Below are positions 33,677 to 45,514 of a stretch of 64,000 nt of DNA, piece by piece. Each line of letters starts with the position of its first letter. Position 1 is the first letter of the stretch. Under the pieces are notes generated by a model that was not told the DNA's origin, ran no database searches, and was given only the letters and a program-made list of their open reading frames with translations. The stretch spans positions 6,742,157-6,806,156 of the forward strand of contig OU015566.1 in NCBI GenBank assembly GCA_907165135.1, in the 5' to 3' direction. Source of the DNA: Oikopleura dioica (taxonomy: Eukaryota; Chordata; Appendicularia; Copelata; Oikopleuridae). A program made the position numbers and the translations under genes.

Positions 33677-34495
33677 TTAGTTAACTTCTCGATCGTGTTG
33701 AACCAAGGCGCAGCAATGGCAGAACAAGATGATCAAAATATCGCTAAGAAATAATTTAAATTTAATTTATTTAAAATAATTTATTTTATTTGCGATCACA
33801 ATTAGTGATTGTAGTATTACTAACCTTAATGTGGTTCCTTTGATTCCATGTTTCTCTCGGATAGCGACCCTTTGCTTCCAGGCGATATAATTTGGAACCT
33901 AAAATCACTTTTTTTCAAAAGATAACTTTTCAATAATCAAACGAGAATTGATGTCAAGAAGCAGATAGAACCGAGAATAGCACTCCAAATCGGAAATTTT
34001 GGTGCTGCTATAACCATGTTCGGATCGGCGAGGAGTGTAGAAAGAGAGGAAGCGCCTTGATGACAAGCATACTTCCAAATGGAAAAACTGAAGTAACCAG
34101 AACCCTAAAATTTATTAAGAAGCTCATAAAATATAAGATACAAACGCCCAAGGGGAGGTAATAAGAACCAGCATAAAGAAGACACCAAAGACATGAGCTG
34201 CCTTCTTTCATTCCATCTTGGATTGACTGAATGACGCAGCAAGGACAGAACATTGCTTGGCATGAAGTACCAAATCGCCCGCAGCAGCTTTAATTTTGAT
34301 AATTATCTATTTAAAAGATTTTGCAAAACATGTGTCTTTAAAATATTATCAGCTCCTAAATAGTGGGTATCTAAATTGACCATCTGGAGACTTGTATGTG
34401 AACGACTTTGGCTGCTCTGATACTATATAGGAACTTGTCTCGGTACCATTCATCGACGGAATGTTAGAAGTGTTAACGGTCTGTAGTGAGGACAT
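33677..34495 (-). CDS. PLAC8-domain protein B3
   Basis: Third copy of the B-type gene, nearly identical to B2 over its coding part. It is the last copy before the array ends. Upstream (above about 34770) the sequence diverges from units 1 and 2. Confidence 0.76.
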
Positions 34496-34744
34496 TACAG
34501 TAGCTCTCGATTATATTCTGACTTGAATCTGAAAGTGCAAAGCACCCTTGTTCTGCAAAGCTTCTTAAATCGATGGCGAAGTGTTAGCGAGTCATTGCTG
34601 CATTATATATGAAGCTTTTCCGGGACGCTCTTGATTAAATTTGCATTGGAACAGCCTCTTTGATCCCTTGAATCGCAAAAGAGAACACGACAGCAGGTTA
34701 GGATTCCGACATTTTTGCTTAAAACCCATTTATTTTTGTTTGAA

Positions 34745-35185
34745 ACAAATTTTTTCAATCACGAAAGAAAATCAAAAAGCTGATCAGTTGCAGAATCTTC
34801 GTTTTGGCTTTCGTCCTTTGCTGTTTCGTCCTCTGGAACAGACACTACTGAAGTTGCCGTCTCTAAAAGCTCAGATCTGTCGTTGTGGGAGAATCTTGAG
34901 CCTCTGTTGCTATGACTTCGATGGAAATTGGCCCAGCTTGGGATATATTTTCCTTCTGATTTTCCGGGTCTGGAAGGGTGACTGAAACATCTTGGGTGGA
35001 AGTTGGAACGTCTTCTGGGGTAATGATTACGTCAGAATATGGGATTTCTTAATTTTAGAAAATTGAGCTCCTCTGTTGGTTCTTACCTTCAACAGGGACT
35101 GGTAGATTTTCAGCTAAAGACGCTATATTTTCGTCCAGAACAGGTCTGTTTTCAAGGTTCAAAATAGTGCTGTCATCAATACCAG
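34745..35185 (-). pseudogene. Acidic reading frame, unit 3, frameshifted
   Basis: Homologous to the acidic frames of units 1 and 2 but extended upstream (IDDSTILNLENRPVLDENI). It lacks the junction ATG. One base is missing near 34870 (CTTTTAGAGACGG against CTTGTTAGAGATG), giving a stop after TDLSF. It looks like the ancestral flank of the PLAC8 gene, now decayed. It begins only about 15 bp after the amnionless stop, so it may once have been part of that transcript. Confidence 0.4.
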
Positions 35186-35200
35186 AGTTACTTTAGTCGG

Positions 35201-37810
35201 TTACGTCGACGATGCACAAGGAGCGTCATTAAGAAGAATCAAAGGAAGAATTATTCTTTGGCGGAAGTATGTCACGAACCGAGTCCTTTCTTCTGAAAGT
35301 TCGTTCGTCTCGAACGAGGGATTTGTGAAGCCAGTAGGAGCGTGACGTGCTGCTATCACTTCCTCGCTTTCAAAGTCGACTGCCTCGTCATACCTCGTCG
35401 TGCTCTTTTATCTTTGGTCTCTTTCTCTTTTCGATAAGTAAGTACTATTTATTTCGTATGAATAAATCGATATCAAAGGGCTCAAGTGATGTAAGATACC
35501 TTCCTCGGGATCGTCGTCATTCATTTCGTATGTCACATTATCAACACCAGCTCAGGTGGCTTCAAAGAAACTCTTTCTTGTTGATGCTCAAAAAAACTAC
35601 AATTGTGCAGTTATTGAAGCGTTCCTGATACTGTCGATATTTCCACATCTCCTCCTTGATTTCCTCCGTCAAAGTTTCTGACCGTCTTCGCCGGGAAAAC
35701 CGACAAGAAATAATATTCCAAGTCATATTTGTGATATCCCTTGTAGCCAGCGAACGCAGCAACTGCTATTGCTAGAATGACGCCGAAAATTGCTCCTCCA
35801 CTGAGTCCCGATGCATTGTGAGGCCTTCCAGAGATAGTGACCACAACGTTTGAAACGCCTGGAAGCTTGCTCACGGCCTTTTTCAAGTTTTGAACTTCGT
35901 TTTTCGCCAGTGATCCGGAGCCGTCGGTATCTGTGAGCAGCAGCTGATATTGATCATCCTATGAAATTATTTCAGCAATTAAGTTTCAGATCGGGAATTA
36001 AGCCCGGTATACTTCGATAGAACACCTTTGTTTACGCAAATATGATATTTAAAGTAACGAACCTTTGATCTTTTCAGAACTGAAGGATCAAAGTCTTCTT
36101 CAAGCGGCGTGATTCTGGCTATAGAGCTTTTACCGGTGTTCTCGACTATCAGATTAATTACCGGTAAGATTCGTAAAGATAGTGAACATTATTTCATGCT
36201 TGATCACCGATACCTAAGCACTTCTGACGATGATACTTCACCCTTGACGAGATCCTCCAGATCCTTCCTACGGAAAGCCTACGGGAAAATAAAAAATCTC
36301 TACAGCTATTTTTATGAATTACTCCGTCGAAATCAAAAGTGATGATTCCGCCGCATACTGAGCAGCAGTGTCCGAAGGGTTCTACAGGTTCATTACAGGC
36401 AATGGCTGGTCGATCTGAAATCAAGGGTTTTTTAAGGCTTGTGTCTTTGTTTTTCCACCTTCAGTGCAATTTACTTGTCGGCAGATGAGCTCTTCAATAT
36501 ATGCTCGTCCATCAAAGTCGTCCTCTCGGCAAGTACACCCAGCATCACTTTGAACTCGAGTCAACAATTGATAACTGTCACAAAAGCTATTTTTATTATA
36601 TTTCTTGCGACACGAGTCCCACAGTCGTGCGCTCGCACATCCACCTTTGATTCACCAAACTGAAACGGGCCAGAAACAGAGTTTTGTACATAGTTATTAT
36701 AATCATCTGTTGAGGACAATCGCTCATTTCCGACGATCATAGACTCGATTTTCGGATCTGGAGTGTGCGCCATATTTGGATTTGGAATGGATGGCGGGTA
36801 CTTGCTTCCTTATCTTGAGTTTTACAAAGAAAGAACTGGACTCTTTGAGGGCTTGAAAAGCGGAAATATCCATCAATCAACGTTTTATATTCAATAAATA
36901 TTCTGTAGCAAGGACTCTTTGATTCAAGAGAGTCTTTAAAAACTCCATCCTGAGACGGAGAACGTCGAATCCTTGGTAGAAAACTGGACCGTGTCAGTTT
37001 GGCAAGGGAGTCTTTCTAATCATAAAGGTCTTAGAGACTGTCAAACTTGGTGACCTGGGCCCAGAGTCTCACGGACGAAAAGCGGTGCTAGTTGATCAGG
37101 CTAGTACCTGATCATTAAAGTTATGGCCTGATATTCTATTAGGTAATAAATCTGCAATGACACCATGATTTTACGGCTTCGTTATTGCGAAAATATCTGA
37201 GCGAAGACCCTGGCTATGTCAAGCATTAGCGCTGGAGCTCCGGAGACGTCCCAGTTGTTCAAGTCATACCAAGCATCAGGGCCGCCGTTGAACTTGTATT
37301 CTCCGTAATCTTGGCATCCTGAAATGGAGATGTCTGTTCCGATCACAACATCTTTTCCTTGGAATCAGGGTCTCAATATTATGCAATCGAAAGAAGAAAA
37401 AAATAGACAGACCCCGCCCTAGAATGAGCTCAGCATTCCGCGGCAAGGTCAAATCCGAAACAGTAAAGCTGACATCAACAAGGACTGAGGTTCTTACACG
37501 GGCTGATGAAACGAAGATCGATTTCTGCGGAACAGGACAGAATTTATCACCTTGCCGAATCGATCACAAAATTATGTTGTAAATGAAGAACACCAGCCTT
37601 TCATTATCTTCAAATGTTACGACAGAGTCCATACATGGTTTACTGACATTTTTATTCTGAACAAAATATAACGCTTCAAGAAAACCAACTTCAAATTACC
37701 CATCGATTCGTGTCCGAGAACAAAATCTCTTGGTTCCAGCTGAATGTAACTGAACCAGTATCTGGAAGATTGCAAAAGAATAGCAACAACTGTATGTAAA
37801 ACTCCTTCAT
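35201..37810 (-). CDS. AMN: Amnionless, partner of cubilin in endocytosis
   Basis: Type I membrane protein that brings cubilin to the surface and drives endocytosis. The first exon (about 37697-37810) gives a signal peptide (MKEFYIQLLLFFC) and SWNQEILFSDTNRW. Next come VRTSVLVDVSFTVSDLTLP and an exon with DAWYDLNNWDVSGAPAL (37205-37320), as in vertebrate amnionless. Then follow the VWC-type cysteine block GCTCREDD, NCTE, EPFGHCCSVCGG (about 36320-36570); LPVINLIVENTGKSS; AVSKLPGVSNVVVTISG; and one transmembrane helix (LSGGAIFGVILAIAVAAFAG, about 35740-35800). The cytosolic tail contains GFTNPSFE (about 35290), matching the family's FxNPxF endocytic signal. Splicing between the helix and the tail is unresolved, and a stop at 35611 would end a shorter form. 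Confidence 0.85.
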
Positions 37811-39037
37811 TCTTAGAGTCTCTTGTAAGAGATTAGGCAAAAATATCTTGAAAGACAAATCATGTTTGCGAAATAAAGTGCAAAAACTAAACACCAGAGT
37901 TTGTTTTCTTGACGATTCTATAGTTTAGGGTAAAGATACCCTTACATCTTGTAACAAGCTGCGTTTATTTTTTTTCTTCACTTTGTTTGGGACGGGCCTC
38001 ACAAACTAAAGTTCTTCTGACTTTCTTGGGAAGCTACTAATGAACAAAGTGCTCCTCACGAGGCTCGTTTGATGCTTCAAATTTATACGTCAAACAATTT
38101 ATAATTTGACGACCAAAGTGTGCTTCAAAAATCTCGCCGTTTTCAATCGATTAGGAAAATTGCAATTCGTTAAAAAAAAACTTCGTCATCAAGTCTCAAT
38201 GAAATGAATTCGAAAATAAACAGAATTCGAATCCTCAACTTTTTGTCTCAAAACGCTCGCTTTTGAATTTGTCGGAATGTCAGTGTATAAACTCGGACAA
38301 TTTCCAATTAACTATTGAATCTCGCAGTCTCACAGACTATTTCCGCTCAGCTAACGGATCATTTATTGCCTTGAAGTTTTAATATGTTGCCTTTTTTCGG
38401 CGATTTTGCGGAAATTAGTTGTTTTTTCGTCAACAAAAGGGACTTCTAATTGATCTAACAAGATAAATTAGCTTCTATCTTAGCCGGCTTCAGTCGGATT
38501 CTAACTTATCAACTGCGCAAGTTGTAACATAGAAGATATAATATTTTTAATTCTGATTTATTCATTTTTTATTCGTTCGGTCGTTGATTCATTTTCAGGA
38601 ACGGTAGTGAGGTTAGGTGGAGAACAACTCCACTGGGCGACGGCTAGATTCGTGAAGGTTATTTTCAAAATAATGAAAGAAAAAAAAAGATGATTGTCAA
38701 TCGCTTCAATGTGAACTTGCAAAGATTGAGATTGTTTTTTCGCAAATAAAAAAACGCAAATTAATATACACATAAATAGATATTTCATATATGTTAGTTT
38801 TGAGGCGGCGAGACAAGAAAAAAAGAGTGAGGATGCACCAGGTCATGCAGGCAAGAACCGGGAGTTTTCTTTCTTTAGCACATTTTGTTTCAATGCAAGA
38901 TAAATACAGAATCGGTATTCGTGAGTGTCTCTCTGACGGAAAATAGGAAAATGAAAACTTGATTTAGGCACACAGGAGAAGTAATTGTTTCAGCGAGAAG
39001 CACATGTTATGCATGGTATTATTTCGATTAAAAATAA
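37811..39037. other. Intergenic spacer
   Basis: AT-rich region between amnionless and the triple-repeat gene. No spliced coding frame or RNA gene recognised. An open frame at 38558-38788 has no supporting signs. Confidence 0.5.
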
Positions 39038-42000
39038 TTAATGGCCGAATCTGTTTTCGGGAAAAATAGGCGCTGACAGAGGATTCTTTACAATCTTGGA
39101 GGCGCTTTCTGGTGAGCGGAGAACATGGCCGGGGCCCATTTGGCTGGCGTTGGGGAGCAGGTGGTCGGGGGAAGAGATGTAGTGCGCCACGAGGTCCTTA
39201 ACGCTGATATTGAATATTTCCATTTTCTAGTAGCTGCTATAACCTGTCGGGTATCAAATCGAGCGGGGCAACGATCGCAGTTTGTTCCGCTTCCTTTTTC
39301 GGGAGAAGCATGTTTGTTGATTTCCTGTGGGAGCATATTGAAAAGGTCCAATCCCGACATCGGCGCCATCGAACGCGCCGGGGGCGAAATCATCGCGCGT
39401 GGGTTGATTGGCAGAGATTGGGACAAAGCAGGAGGCGCTGGAAGAGAAAGATGGGTAGCGTGTTGGGCGACTCGAGCGCGCTTGTTGAATTGAAGAGTTT
39501 GATCCGACTGTTTTTCTCGGAGACGCATGATCGAAGCAATGTGCGTTCTGTTCACATCCTTGCCCCATCGAGCGGCGAAATGCTCGGCGATCTGGTTGAA
39601 TGTCATTTCCGTGCTAGAATTAACTTATTGAATCGAATTAGTTGTTATGATAAATACTGGTAAGACTGGAGAAAAAGCCGTATTTATGCTTCATTAGTTT
39701 TTAATTCGAAAAATTAGTAAATGCCATTCAAGTAAATGACTGCTGTATTTAGACCAACAATACAAGACTAGTAACATTCGAGTACTGTTAATGGAACTTA
39801 CCCATGATCCGCCAGAAAGTTTGAAATCTCCTCTCGCTCCTCCGGTGTCAGCATGACTCGAGATCGTTTTCTTTTCATGACCATTGGACCGTCCTGGGCT
39901 GATCCCTCGTCGACAAATTTGTAGTGTGTCTGGGTACAGTCTTTGTACGCTTCGTCGAGCCACTTTTCCAGGTTTTCTTTGGTGGTGATGATTTGCCTGA
40001 GAAGATTTGTAAACATAAACGTCTATGGCTCAGTAGCGATCTATTCAGTGGTTCATCTTTTGATTCGAACTTACCGAGCTGTGACTGTCCTGTTCCAAGC
40101 TTCAGTGAAGTACTTTGCGTACTCTGGATAGGTCTTGTTTGGATTCTCTTTGATGAATTTGGCGATGATGTGTTTTTCGCCAAAGCTGAGTCGAATGAAT
40201 GGCTTTCGTTTTTGAAGAGGTTCAATCGGTCGGTTTTGACGGCCCGTTCCAGTTCGCCCAACAAACTGACTAAAAAAGGAAAAGGATAAGAAACAAGCCA
40301 AGGTTCATAGCAAACGCCCAGTCATCAGTAAAAATGTGTATTTTACAATAATATGGAATTATCTCCGCAGTTTATTTTCGACAATAACACGCAAATTGAT
40401 ATTCAATTACTCAAGAAATACGGCAATTACAAACGAACAAAGTTCACTTACTCTGAAAGCTGCTGATGCTGAGCGGCGAGAAAGTTGTGATTGAGCCCAT
40501 TTGAAGCTTCAAGAAGTGCTTTCATTTCGCTGATTCGTTGAGCCTCGACGTATGCGTTTGGAGGTGAGGATCGTTGGATAGTTTCTGGCGATTGCTGGTT
40601 CAGCTGCCAGGGAAGCATTTGCGCTGAAGATAAATTTTTATCAAGTGGTAGTTTTGCGTGTTTAATTTCGTGCTACGGGCGGACATTTCAACACAATTTT
40701 TTTGATAAAGGAAACTTGTCTATTTTCAACGCGGCCAGTTCATAAATTTGTGTTCATGAAAGAACTGAAAGATCCATCAAGAGTCTAAAAATATCGGTCT
40801 ACACAGGCCTTGGACATAAGAAATGCGAAATAACATGATGAATGTTGTTATGATCACCCAATTTCTTTTTGCGAGTTTGTTTTGGACATAGAACTAACGT
40901 CACGAATAAATTATTACCAGGTTACTCAAGAACTCAGTAATTACAAAACAATTTGAAAACTAAGAGCATCAATTGATGTCTTTAATAAATTGAACTATTT
41001 TCCGTGACCACGCGGTTCCCAATCATCCGTTCAAGTCATCTCCATTTTTACCAAATGACTACTTCGTAAATCAACCAATTTTTACAGTCTTAATCGCAAC
41101 TCGCGAAAATTCACGCTGCCTGCTTAAGTTTTGTACAAGCAGAAAAATTGGCTCGCAACTGGACGCAAACACCTTTCTGCTAGATTTATCATCTTTCTTA
41201 AAAATTCAAGCAAAAGATGGATGTGAAAATTTTTGACTGTAAAATATTTCTTTAAGAATTCATTAATAATGACGTTTTCGGGGGCTCTATATCATTGTTA
41301 TGCGCAAAAGATGATTTTTGAAAGTCTTTTATGAAAAGCCGCGCAGCGGCTTTTTTAAAAACGAAGGCGCGAGGCGGCTTCGCAAATATATTTTTCTATC
41401 TTATCATCATATTCTGGCGAAGCCGCTTTGCGCCTTCGATTTCAAAAAAGCCGCTGCGCGGCTTTCAATTTCGGATCTTTGAGACCCTGACTCAGGCTTT
41501 CTACACAGGTTAGCAGACATAGCTAGTAGAATTCTAGTGTATTTTAAGAAATGAGACACTTTTTTTGATAAAAAGCAAAAATTCGAGACAGGGATTAATT
41601 AAAGCTGCCGTGCACGTGATAAGGCCCGCTAGGGTTACACCAAATTGTACTCACGTGATGACTGTTGCTGATGCTGCTGGCGACGGTTGCGAAGGTGATC
41701 GATGAGCTCTGGCGTGATGTCCTTGCGAAATTTCGTGCTGAAGAGCAGTGCCGCGTCGCTAGAAGTGACATTCGGATTGTCCGATAAAAACTGACGCATC
41801 TCGTCGATTTCCTCGTCGCTAATGTTGTGCCGCGGCGCTGGACTCAGGCTCATTCGTTGAAGATCGAGGGGCGATGTTGAGTTAGTTTCTGAGGATGGAC
41901 CGGGCTGAAGATACAATTGGTTATATCAACTGATGAAATAACGTAATTTTATCGATTATTGTGCGTAAAAACGATTTAAACGGGGCTACCGCAGGTTTTT

Positions 42001-45000
42001 TTTTATCAAAAAAATATTTTTCTATTTTATGTAGGCCAACTCGTCGTTGTTGTTCCTCTTTGGAAGTTACAAGTTGGAACGTAAGGTACAGGTAGTAGGG
42101 AATTATCGATAAGTACGCACCTAATCCTACTGGGGTTAGGGTTACCCTGTACCTAACGGTAGCCCTCTCGATCCCCAGTCTGGCCTCGGCAACTTGTGAA
42201 GAAAACCGGGTCTGAAAGAGCTAGAATGAAAAGGCGCTTAGCGGTTTCGTCATTAAAAGAGCCGCCTCGCGGCTTTTCATTCAATATTTTTCGGACCCTA
42301 ACTCTGGTGTTCTCAATAGTTTGCTGAGCCCAGCCTTGGATGTCCCTATCATCATCACTATCCGAAAAGAAAGTTCCTAATCAGGTTGATTCTTACCGAT
42401 TGTGGACTTTCACCAGAGCTTCCAGCGCCATCTGAGTTGTTGTTGACCTGTAGGTTGTTTTTAATCTTGGCAATAACATCAAAAGCCTTTTGCGCGGTTG
42501 AACACGCACTTCAACGATCCTCGAAAGGTAGTTAGTTGTTTCGCAATCTACAGTTATACTTTGCGCTCCTACAAGCATGTCTTGAGTCACATTCCAAATC
42601 AGCAATTATCTTGCTTCGTGTTTATTGTTATGTTAAACTAGAGTTGAAATCAAGAATTAGCTGGGGCGGAATTTCCGCTGCGGAAACTGCGTGTTTTGGG
42701 TACAAACAGTTCCTTACTCGTGGAGTTATCGAATTATTACTTTAGTTGAACAAAGAGAGGAGTAAGGACGAGAGCCCATTCGCCTATTGGAGACTAGAAA
42801 CAACCGCTTTCCTGATTCTTGGGCAATAATGCTTGAATGAAAGCAACTAGATTTGGCGTCAGCGTAAATGATAGTCCTTTTTCTTCATCGCCGGGAGAAT
42901 ATGCTTTTTACAGGCTCAACTCTCCGATGTTTTCACAGCTGAAAAAATTAGACATCAGACGAAAAGGAACTAATTCCTTCTCGAATCAAAAAGTTCTCGA
43001 GTTTATTTTGACGAGCTAACTCTCGTACAAAAACTCAATTACGAGATAAAAAAAAAATTTTGAAAATTTCAAATTTCAAAATTGAAAAATTGAAAAGGAG
43101 GCGCCCAGGCTGAGCCACCGTCTGCTAGAAAAATGTCTCATTAGAGCCGTGAAATCGGCATTTTCACGTTGAGACAGATTTCACTTTACTTTTGGCCGCG
43201 GCGAAAATTGCCACTGCACCTTAATCTCGCTGCTCAGACAGAGAATAAACGTCTGAATATTTGATCAAATACTAGAAAAGTAAATTATACAATGAATAGA
43301 AATTTTAATAAATAACACTTCTGTCTACCCATTCTACTGTGATAATCAGGCCAAGAGTCAGAAAACCTGACTCAGGTTTTTAACAGGGTTTGCTAAACTC
43401 AAATGCCAGGAAATGGCGCTAAAAGAGCCTGTAATTCTAAATTACCCCAAGCTCAAATTAGATAATAGATGCTACTGTTGTCTTCAAGCCTTGTTAGAAA
43501 TTTAAAACTGAAGCAAGATTACAGCGCATTTATACTGGACGTCGCTCCGGCCCAGGATTAGGGGTACTGGCGGACAGCCAGGGAGACCGATCAAGTTTCG
43601 TAGGGTTCATTTTTTATGTCCTCTCAAATGACCATTCCAACTTCTCAGTCGTAAAAGTCATCCTTTCATAAAAAAATGGCGCGATTTTGAAAATTCCGGG
43701 TTATTTTTATTGCCGAGTTCATCGTTTTTTCGTACTCGTTTATAGGTACCCCTTGCGCCATTTTTTATAGCGCTCGGCAACCTGTGTTCAAAACCTGAGT
43801 CAGGGTCAAAAAGATCTCTATTGAAAATCCGCGTAGCGGCTTTTTTTATAACCGAAGCCGCAAAGCGGCTGCGCCGGAATTTGAATATTCACGCTGTTTT
43901 ATTATTAGAGATCTTCCAGACCCTGACTCAGGTATTCTACACAGGTTGCCAGGCCCATCAAAACCCACCCTCTTTGAAAGTCTGATTTTTGAGCCCTTTC
44001 CTTGATTACTCTGTTCTCTTTCTGGAGCTTGCTCTGGAAAGCTGAAAGCGCCTGACTGTGGAATGCCTGTATGAATACTCTCCATTTCGTCCTCCTCGTC
44101 GCCGATATACTCTACATCGTCTTCGCTCTCCTGTATCTGAATGTGAATGTTTGAAATCAGCGATTGAAAAATTGGCGAGAGACAGAGGCTGATGAATTTT
44201 GCCATTTTCCAAATTCATGTCTCAGGAAAAAAAGATTTAAATAATTTGATCTTTTTCCGAAGCAAATTAAGGGGGTAGAACTAGATTTTTCGAAATTCCG
44301 TGATTTTCGGGAGGCACACTTTAATAAGTAAAACCTGTTTTTACTTATGATATCGCATTTTCCTCAAAAATGTTGCTAGATAAAGGGTTAAACTATCTTA
44401 AAATGAGATTTAAAAATTTTGGCTAGTCACGTGACTCGAGAAATTTGAGGACGCGAATACGCTAAAATTGCGACTTTCGAAGAGGTGGGTTGAAGTTTCG
44501 CTCTCTAACGCCAAATTGTCTTGACGAAAAAAAATTTTAAGAAAAATGTTGTTAGATCTAGGTTTGTTCTTTCTTCAGCCGAAGAGAGAATTTGAAAATC
44601 TTAGCTCTCCTGGCTTTGAGCGCCGGTCTAGAATCGCCTATTTTCGAAAAACCTAGTTCTACCCCCTTAAACAAATATATTATAATAATATTGCAATGGA
44701 GAGAATTAATTTCATTATTCGGATGCCCAAATTACCACAAAATCAATTACTTTTATCATCTTTTTTAATATTATTATTATAATTTTCGTAATATTACTTT
44801 ATCTTGATACCGTATAAATAACGAGTATCTTTGATCACGTGATGAATTATTACGCAATATCCGGATGATTTTTTGATGCAAAACTGTCTCGTAGACATTC
44901 TCCTCAGTACTTTTACCGATATTTTTTCTTACAGTAAAATATTTCAAAAATTACGCCATCAAATCGACCTTTCCGGGTCTGGGAGACACAGGAGAGAGTA

Positions 45001-45514
45001 CGGTCAAACTCAATTTACGTAAAACAGGATGATTTTCCGTAAAAAAAACGAAGATGCCACTCCCATTCACGAGGTACGCAGCATATAGCGATATGACATC
45101 ACCGGATATTGAAAAATTTAAGCTCAGCCCTGCTCTATTTCCTTCAGTGAATGACTAGCTCTATTCTTGGCTAAGAAACCTGTGTAAAAAAACTGAGTCA
45201 GGGTCTGAAAATTTTAAATGAAAAGCCGCGGCTTTTATAAAAACGAAGCCGCGAAAATACTCTTTTGATTTAATTTTTTAAAACTATGATTTTGAAATCC
45301 TGAGTCAGGGTTTTTACACAGTCAACTCAGTTTTGAAAAATTAAATCAAAAGAGTATTTTCGCGGCTTCGTTTTTATAAAAGCCGCGGCTTTTTATTTAA
45401 AATTTTCAAATCCAAACTCAGGTTTTAACACAGGTTTCTCAGTCTGTCTCTTACCTCAATTTTGACGAATTCGTCCATCTTGCTCCTTCCGGCTGCGTTT
45501 TCAATTTGGCTCAT
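39038..45514 (-). CDS. Unrecognised nuclear-type protein with three repeated helical units
   Basis: Nine exons fit with matching phases: 45455-45514, 43979-44136, 42397-42486, 41655-41904, 40452-40623, 40075-40269, 39802-39996, 39244-39613 and 39038-39196, about 540 residues. The start is MSQIENAAGRSKMDEF. Then comes an acidic stretch (SEDDVEYIGDEDEMES), followed by three related units of about 50 residues. Unit 1 has ISDEEIDEMRQFLSDNPNVT, unit 2 has LSFGEKHIIAKFIKENPN and EYAKYFTEAW, and unit 3 has LTPEEREEISNFLADHG and QIAEHFAARWGKDV. Each ends in a basic or amphipathic helix, like helix-turn-helix DNA-binding modules. Unit 3 is preceded by KRKRSR, a likely nuclear signal. Ser/Pro/Gln linkers separate the units. 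I cannot name the family. Confidence 0.72.
41311..41512. mobile_element. GCCGC-palindrome MITE, copy in intron 4 of the triple-repeat gene
   Basis: Hairpin AAAGCCGCGCAGCGGCTTTT mirrored by AAAAAGCCGCTGCGCGGCTTT. The right end CTACACAGGTT preceded by GACCCTGACTCAG matches the other family members. Confidence 0.8.
42188..42326. mobile_element. GCCGC-palindrome MITE, diverged copy in intron 3
   Basis: GGCAACTTGTGAAGAAAAC at the left, an inner GGCGCTTAGCGG/GCCGCCTCGCGGC hairpin, and CGGACCCTAACTCTGG at the right; a decayed member of the family. Confidence 0.65.
43363..43402. repeat. Residual MITE ends
   Basis: AAACCTGACTCAGGTTT followed by AACAGGGTT: a collapsed pair of the family's inverted ends without the GCCGC core. 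Confidence 0.5.
43776..43950. mobile_element. GCCGC-palindrome MITE, best-preserved ends, intron 2
   Basis: Begins GGCAACCTGTGT, then AAAACCTGAGTCAGGGTC; ends GACCCTGACTCAGG, then CTACACAGGTTGCC. The core holds AAGCCGCAAAGCGGC. This copy defines the terminal inverted repeat. Confidence 0.85.
44267..44670. mobile_element. TTAA-flanked foldback element (family GGGGGTAGAACTAG)
   Basis: Begins TTAAGGGGGTAGAACTAG and ends CTAGTTCTACCCCCTTAA, inside intron 1 of the triple-repeat gene. Non-coding. Confidence 0.82.
45176..45437. mobile_element. GCCGC-palindrome MITE, full-length inverted copy, intron 1
   Basis: Almost the whole 262 bp is one palindrome: GAAACCTGTGTAAAAAAACT at the left against AACTCAGGTTTTAACACAGG at the right, with AAAAGCCGCGGCTTTTATAA on the left arm and its near-complement on the right arm. 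Confidence 0.85.

Larger units (their letters stand above)
24744..35125. repeat. Three tandem 3.46 kb units holding aminotransferase fragments and PLAC8 genes
   Basis: Unit starts at 24744, 28195 and 31658, each beginning GACTTTTGCAACG from the last aminotransferase exon. Units 2 and 3 are nearly identical over most of their length (offset about 3465), and unit 1 is slightly more diverged. Each unit has half A (3' tail of the aminotransferase plus PLAC8 gene A), a junction (25851, 29304, 32771), then half B (broken aminotransferase 3' exons plus PLAC8 gene B and an acidic reading frame). The third unit diverges after about 34770, which probably marks the old single-copy edge. Confidence 0.93.

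Noticed and set aside
39125-39663. Long plus-strand frames opposite the last exons of the triple-repeat gene
   Set aside because: The minus-strand reading continues the third repeat unit in phase; the plus frames are shadows.
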